From NCBI GenBank assembly GCA_030600545.1, contig JAUVLV010000016.1, positions 1-44,961 of the forward strand: a stretch of DNA of 44,961 nucleotides. Direction: 5' to 3'. The notes beneath the pieces were generated by a model. The model searched no databases. It saw nothing but the letters and a program-made list of their open reading frames with translations, and was not told the origin of the DNA. This DNA is from Candidatus Aegiribacteria sp. GTDB taxonomy: Bacteria; Fermentibacterota; Fermentibacteria; Fermentibacterales; JCC-6. The position numbers and the translations under genes were made by a program. This document shows, one piece after another, positions 41,060 to 44,961 of this stretch (position 1 is its first letter; each line of letters opens with the position of its first letter).

Positions 41060-42829
41060 ATGATAAAGGGAACTATAGACAAAATAGCAGGTCCGCTGGT
41101 TGTTGCGGACGGAATGAAGAAAGCCAGAATGTTCGACCTGGTTTATGTATCCGATTACGGATTGATCGGCGAAATAATAGAGCTTAAGGGAGACAAGGCA
41201 TCGATCCAGGTTTACGAAGAAACCGGAGGGCTCAAGCCTGGAGATCCCGTGACCGCTACAGGAAAGCCTCTTTCGGTTGAACTTGGTCCCGGAATAGTAG
41301 CTGCCATATACGATGGGATTCAGCGACCTTTGGATAAAATTCGCGAAGTGGCCGGTGACTGGATTACAAGGGGAATCAGCATAAGGGGGTTGGACCATGA
41401 CAAGGAATGGGATTTCAAGTCCTTAGCGACCGTCGGGCAAAAAGTAACCGGCGGTGAAATTCTCGGAGAAGTTCCCGAAACAAAACTCATAACCCACAAA
41501 ATAATGGTACCGCCGAAAGTGACCGGAGAAATCATATGGGTAATTGAATCCGGAAAGTACAATATAGATACGGTAATAGCGAAACTGAAGAATTCATCCG
41601 GGGAAACCGTTGAATTGATGATGTACCATAACTGGCCAGTAAGAAAACCGCGCCCGATAGCGGAGAAAATGGCGCCTGAGGAACCACTTATTACAGGACA
41701 GAGGGTAATCGACGCTTTCTTCCCCCTGGGTAAGGGAGGAACGGCGTGCGTTCCCGGCCCCTTCGGCAGCGGAAAAACGGTTATCCAGCACCAGCTGGCC
41801 AAGTGGGCGGATTCTGAAGTAGTTGTCTACGTTGGATGTGGAGAACGGGGAAACGAGATGACCGACGTTCTACAGGAATTCCCGGAGCTTGAAGACCCGA
41901 AAACCGGAGAGCCGCTTATTCTCAGAACCGTTCTTGTAGCCAATACCAGCAACATGCCGGTTGCAGCAAGGGAAGCAAGTGTATACACAGGTATCACAAT
42001 AGGCGAGTATTTCAGGGACATGGGTTATTCCGTTGCCCTTATGGCCGATTCGACAAGCAGATGGGCCGAAGCAATGAGGGAAATGTCCGGAAGGCTCGAG
42101 GAGATGCCGGGAGAAGAGGGATATCCCGCATACCTTGGAACAAGGATAGCCGAATTCTACGAAAGAGCCGGTAATGTAAAATGCATAGGAGGAGACAGGA
42201 ACGGAGCCCTTACGGTGGTTGGAGCGGTGAGCCCGGCCGGCGGAGACCTGTCGGATCCTGTGGTACAGGCCACCCTCCGTGTTGTTAAGGTGTTCTGGAG
42301 TCTTCAGGCGAAACTGGCTTACGCGAGGCATTTCCCGGCCATAGGATGGCTTGAAAGCTACTCTCTCTACACGGACAATCTCAAGGAGTATTACGACGAA
42401 ACGCTAGGCACGGAATGGGTATCCATGATGAAGGAAGCCATAGCGCTGCTTCAGAAGGAAGCCAACCTGCTGGAAATAGCGCGGCTGGTGGGAGCGGAGT
42501 CTCTTTCTCCGGAAGATCAGCTTATTCTGTACACGTCAAGATCTCTCAGGGAAGATTTCCTGCATCAGAACGCTTTCCATGAAGTTGATACGTACACCTC
42601 GATAGCCAAACAGAAGCTAATGATGGAAGTCATAATGCACACTTACGAGGAGATGGGAAAAGCCATCCGCAACGGAGTTTCTCCAGGAGATCTTTTCGAT
42701 CTTCCCTTGAAGGAGGAGATAGCGAGGATGAGTTATACTCCCGAAGATAACCTTGAAGCGATTGAAGCTATCAAAAATAGTATAAACTCACAGATCAACG
42801 ATCTGACAGAGAATAAACAGACAGCGTAG
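41060..42829 (+). CDS. V-type ATPase catalytic subunit A
   Basis: 589 residues. Walker A is [12 protein letters not shown] (about 233-243). The non-homologous insertion typical of A subunits (KVTGEIIWV region) precedes it. [38 protein letters not shown] and [19 protein letters not shown] are signature stretches. It hydrolyses ATP in the A3B3 head or makes it in reverse. GGAGG lies seven bases before the ATG. Confidence 0.97.
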   Translation: MIKGTIDKIAGPLVVADGMKKARMFDLVYVSDYGLIGEIIELKGDKASIQVYEETGGLKPGDPVTATGKPLSVELGPGIVAAIYDGIQRPLDKIREVAGDWITRGISIRGLDHDKEWDFKSLATVGQKVTGGEILGEVPETKLITHKIMVPPKVTGEIIWVIESGKYNIDTVIAKLKNSSGETVELMMYHNWPVRKPRPIAEKMAPEEPLITGQRVIDAFFPLGKGGTACVPGPFGSGKTVIQHQLAKWADSEVVVYVGCGERGNEMTDVLQEFPELEDPKTGEPLILRTVLVANTSNMPVAAREASVYTGITIGEYFRDMGYSVALMADSTSRWAEAMREMSGRLEEMPGEEGYPAYLGTRIAEFYERAGNVKCIGGDRNGALTVVGAVSPAGGDLSDPVVQATLRVVKVFWSLQAKLAYARHFPAIGWLESYSLYTDNLKEYYDETLGTEWVSMMKEAIALLQKEANLLEIARLVGAESLSPEDQLILYTSRSLREDFLHQNAFHEVDTYTSIAKQKLMMEVIMHTYEEMGKAIRNGVSPGDLFDLPLKEEIARMSYTPEDNLEAIEAIKNSINSQINDLTENKQTA

Positions 42830-42841
42830 GAGGGTGGGGAT

Positions 42842-44254
42842 ATGATAAGAGAATACACGACGACGGTAGAGATATCCGGCCCGCTGATGCTGGTTGACAG
42901 GGTCGAAGGGGTAGCTTACGAGGAACTAGTCGAGATAGAACTTCCGGATGGAGAGATACGCCATGGCAAGGTTCTTGAAGTTGACAGCCGCATGGCCCTT
43001 GTTCAGCTTTTTGAGGGCAGCAGTGGAACGGATATAGCCGACAGTAAGGTTCGATTCTTGGGGAAACAGGTGGAACTGGGAGTTTCCGAGGAGATGCTGG
43101 GCAGGGTCTTTGATGGTCAGGGAAGACCCAGAGTTCCATTCGATACGGCACCCCCCATCGTTCCGGAGAAGATGGATAACATCAACGGAGCCCCCATCAA
43201 TCCATATGCCAGGGACTATCCAGCCGAGTTCATTCAGACCGGCTTCAGTTCCATTGATGGAATAAATACGCTCGTCAGGGGGCAGAAGCTCCCGGTTTTC
43301 AGCGGTAACGGACTGCCCCATTCAATAGTGGCGGCACAAATAGCCAGGCAGGCTAAAGTTATGGGCGAGGGAGAAAGTTTTGCTGTTGTCTTCGCTGCAA
43401 TGGGCATAACATTCGAGGAAGCCGATTACTTCATCCGGGATTTCAGAAAGACGGGTGCCATGGACAGGGCGGTAGTGTTCATGAATCTGGCCGACGACCC
43501 TGCTATTGAACGTATCGCTACTCCAAGAATGGCCCTTACTGCGGCCGAGTACCTCGCATACGAAAAGGACATGCATATCCTTGTTATTATGACGGATATG
43601 ACTAACTATTGCGATGCCTTGAGGGAAATATCGGCAGCAAGAAAAGAAGTCCCCGGAAGAAGGGGTTACCCCGGCTACCTCTACACCGACCTCGCCTCGA
43701 TTTACGAACGGGCCGGAAGGATTAAGGGCCGGAAAGGCTCAATAACGCAGATCCCGATTCTGACGATGCCGGAAGACGACAAGACACATCCAATTCCCGA
43801 CCTTACAGGATATATAACCGAGGGGCAGCTTATTCTTAACCGTGAACTCCATAAAAGGGGTATCTACCCTCCTATGGACGTTATGGAATCACTGTCAAGA
43901 CTGAAGGACAAAGGTATCGGGAAAGGCAAGACACGAGAGGATCACGCAGACCTGTTCAACCAGCTGATGGCGGCTTACTCCGCAGGTAAGGACGCAAGGG
44001 AACTTGCTGTAATTCTCGGGGCGGCAGCGCTGAGCCCCCTTGACCAGAAGTACCTGAATTTCGCGGAGGAGTACGAGAAGAGGTACATAAGCCAGGGAAA
44101 TCATGAGAACCGGAATATCGTTGAAACTCTTGACCTTGGATGGGAGCTTCTGAAGCTTCTGCCAAGGAGTGAGATGAAGAGAATCGATCCGAAACGTCTT
44201 GACAAGTTCTGGCTCGTTTCCGGGAGTGAAGAAAAGAAAGAGGAAGTTAACTGA
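42842..44254 (+). CDS. V-type ATPase regulatory subunit B
   Basis: 470 residues. It aligns in layout with the A subunit but lacks the GxxxxGKT loop (FSGNGLPHS replaces it), as in all B subunits. [43 protein letters not shown] and [21 protein letters not shown] are conserved. It forms the non-catalytic nucleotide site of the head. Its stop overlaps the start of subunit D (TGATG). Confidence 0.97.
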   Translation: MIREYTTTVEISGPLMLVDRVEGVAYEELVEIELPDGEIRHGKVLEVDSRMALVQLFEGSSGTDIADSKVRFLGKQVELGVSEEMLGRVFDGQGRPRVPFDTAPPIVPEKMDNINGAPINPYARDYPAEFIQTGFSSIDGINTLVRGQKLPVFSGNGLPHSIVAAQIARQAKVMGEGESFAVVFAAMGITFEEADYFIRDFRKTGAMDRAVVFMNLADDPAIERIATPRMALTAAEYLAYEKDMHILVIMTDMTNYCDALREISAARKEVPGRRGYPGYLYTDLASIYERAGRIKGRKGSITQIPILTMPEDDKTHPIPDLTGYITEGQLILNRELHKRGIYPPMDVMESLSRLKDKGIGKGKTREDHADLFNQLMAAYSAGKDARELAVILGAAALSPLDQKYLNFAEEYEKRYISQGNHENRNIVETLDLGWELLKLLPRSEMKRIDPKRLDKFWLVSGSEEKKEEVN

Positions 44255-44892
44255 TGTCCATTGTAGTTCAGGCCACCCGTATGGAGCTTCTTCAGCTGCG
44301 CAAGAAGGTTAAACTTGCGCAGAGGGGGCATAAACTTCTCAAGGACAAGCTGGACGAACTCATGCGCCAGTTCAAGATACTTATTTCGAATTACGAGGGG
44401 GCACGGCAGGAATTGGAAAAAGAACTCAGCAGAGCTTACGGTGAGTTCCTTTTCGCGAGGGCAGCAATGACAAAACCGGGGCTTCTGGACGCGCTTCGCT
44501 ATCCCGGAGCCGAGGCAAAGGTAATAACTTCCACACGGAAGATAATGAACCTGGTTCTGCCTGTTTTTGATGTTACCATCAAGGGTAATGTCCGGAATTA
44601 TGGGATGTTCGATACACCGGTGGAGCTTGATGAGTCGCTGAAGGTCTATAAGGAACTTCTTCCGAAGATCATCAAACTGGCTGAACAGGAAAAGGCAATA
44701 AGCCTTCTTGCGAGGGAGATAGACACAACAAGGAGGCGGGTGAACGCCCTTGAGTATAAACTGATCCCGGAATTGGAGGAGGCGATCAGGGCGATCAGGT
44801 TGAAACTGGATGAAATGGAGAGAGGAAATCTTACACGGTTGATGAAGGTCAAGGAAATGGTCGAGGAGAAACGCGAAAAACGCCGCGCCTGA
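44254..44892 (+). CDS. V-type ATPase subunit D (central shaft)
   Basis: 212 residues forming the long antiparallel coiled-coil shaft. The N-terminus ATRMELLQLRKKVKLAQRGHKLLKDKLDEL is cut off here to the motif MELLQLRKKVKLAQRGHKLL, and the C-terminus contains RRRVNALEYKLIPELEEAI. It rotates in the A3B3 cavity. It is the last gene of the operon; the remaining 69 bases of the window show neither a terminator nor another start that I can identify. Confidence 0.94.
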   Translation: MSIVVQATRMELLQLRKKVKLAQRGHKLLKDKLDELMRQFKILISNYEGARQELEKELSRAYGEFLFARAAMTKPGLLDALRYPGAEAKVITSTRKIMNLVLPVFDVTIKGNVRNYGMFDTPVELDESLKVYKELLPKIIKLAEQEKAISLLAREIDTTRRRVNALEYKLIPELEEAIRAIRLKLDEMERGNLTRLMKVKEMVEEKREKRRA

Positions 44893-44961
44893 CCAAGGTC
44901 GGACTTACTTATCTAACTTATTCTGACCTGATATAAGCTTATTCTAATATAAATACTCATA

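Overview
The window looks like a bacterial replication-origin region flanked on its left by an integron gene-cassette array. The organism is probably an anaerobic, amino-acid-fermenting, uncultured bacterium. The evidence is a complete V-type ATPase operon with sodium-type ligands in the rotor subunit, a phosphate butyryltransferase / butyrate kinase / indolepyruvate:ferredoxin oxidoreductase operon, a small 2[4Fe-4S] ferredoxin, and an exported propeller protein with a C-terminal FlgD/T9SS-type sorting-like domain. A lineage in or near the FCB group (for example Fermentibacterota) would fit, but that is inference; no rRNA gene is present to test it.

Positions 1-5250 (accessory). This stretch has the anatomy of an integron cassette array. 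There are three attC-like sites (852-926; one split at 2632-2648 / 4087-4147; 5189-5249). Two full cassettes have first and last R boxes that are perfect reverse complements. The cargo is a small membrane protein plus HTH regulator, an exported PQQ-type beta-propeller, and a diverged NAD synthase. An IS110/IS1111-like element (about 2644-4091) sits inside the second attC and carries a frameshifted, internally deleted transposase. A remnant of a tyrosine recombinase (5353-5544) lies at the right edge.

Positions 5550-9950 (minus strand). A ptb-buk-iorA-iorB operon would oxidise aromatic or branched 2-oxoacids to acyl-CoA and recover ATP through the acyl-phosphate. Positions 10083-14765 (plus strand) hold a HAD phosphatase, two membrane proteins and a 937-residue glycosyltransferase / formyltransferase / polysaccharide deacetylase fusion, ending at a strong terminator. 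A ferredoxin gene follows on the minus strand.

Positions 15078-30609 are the origin neighbourhood. To the left of dnaA all genes run leftward: rpmH/rnpA, yidD, yidC, mnmE, mnmG, rsmG, parA, parB. To the right all run rightward: dnaA, dnaN, dciA-like, gyrB, gyrA. Two parS palindromes lie inside mnmG. DnaA-box-like sequences and AT-rich DNA lie on both sides of dnaA. rpmH (22708-22842) is wholly nested, out of frame, in the 5' end of rnpA, an arrangement known from Thermus.

Positions 30675-36069 carry a 1197-residue helical protein of unknown function, a type I asparaginase, a one-helix coiled-coil membrane protein and a bactofilin. Positions 36275-44892 are a full V-type ATPase operon in the order G/H-I-K-E-C-F-A-B-D, as in the Enterococcus hirae Na+-ATPase operon. 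The last 69 bases show nothing I can name. I found no tRNA, rRNA or CRISPR array.
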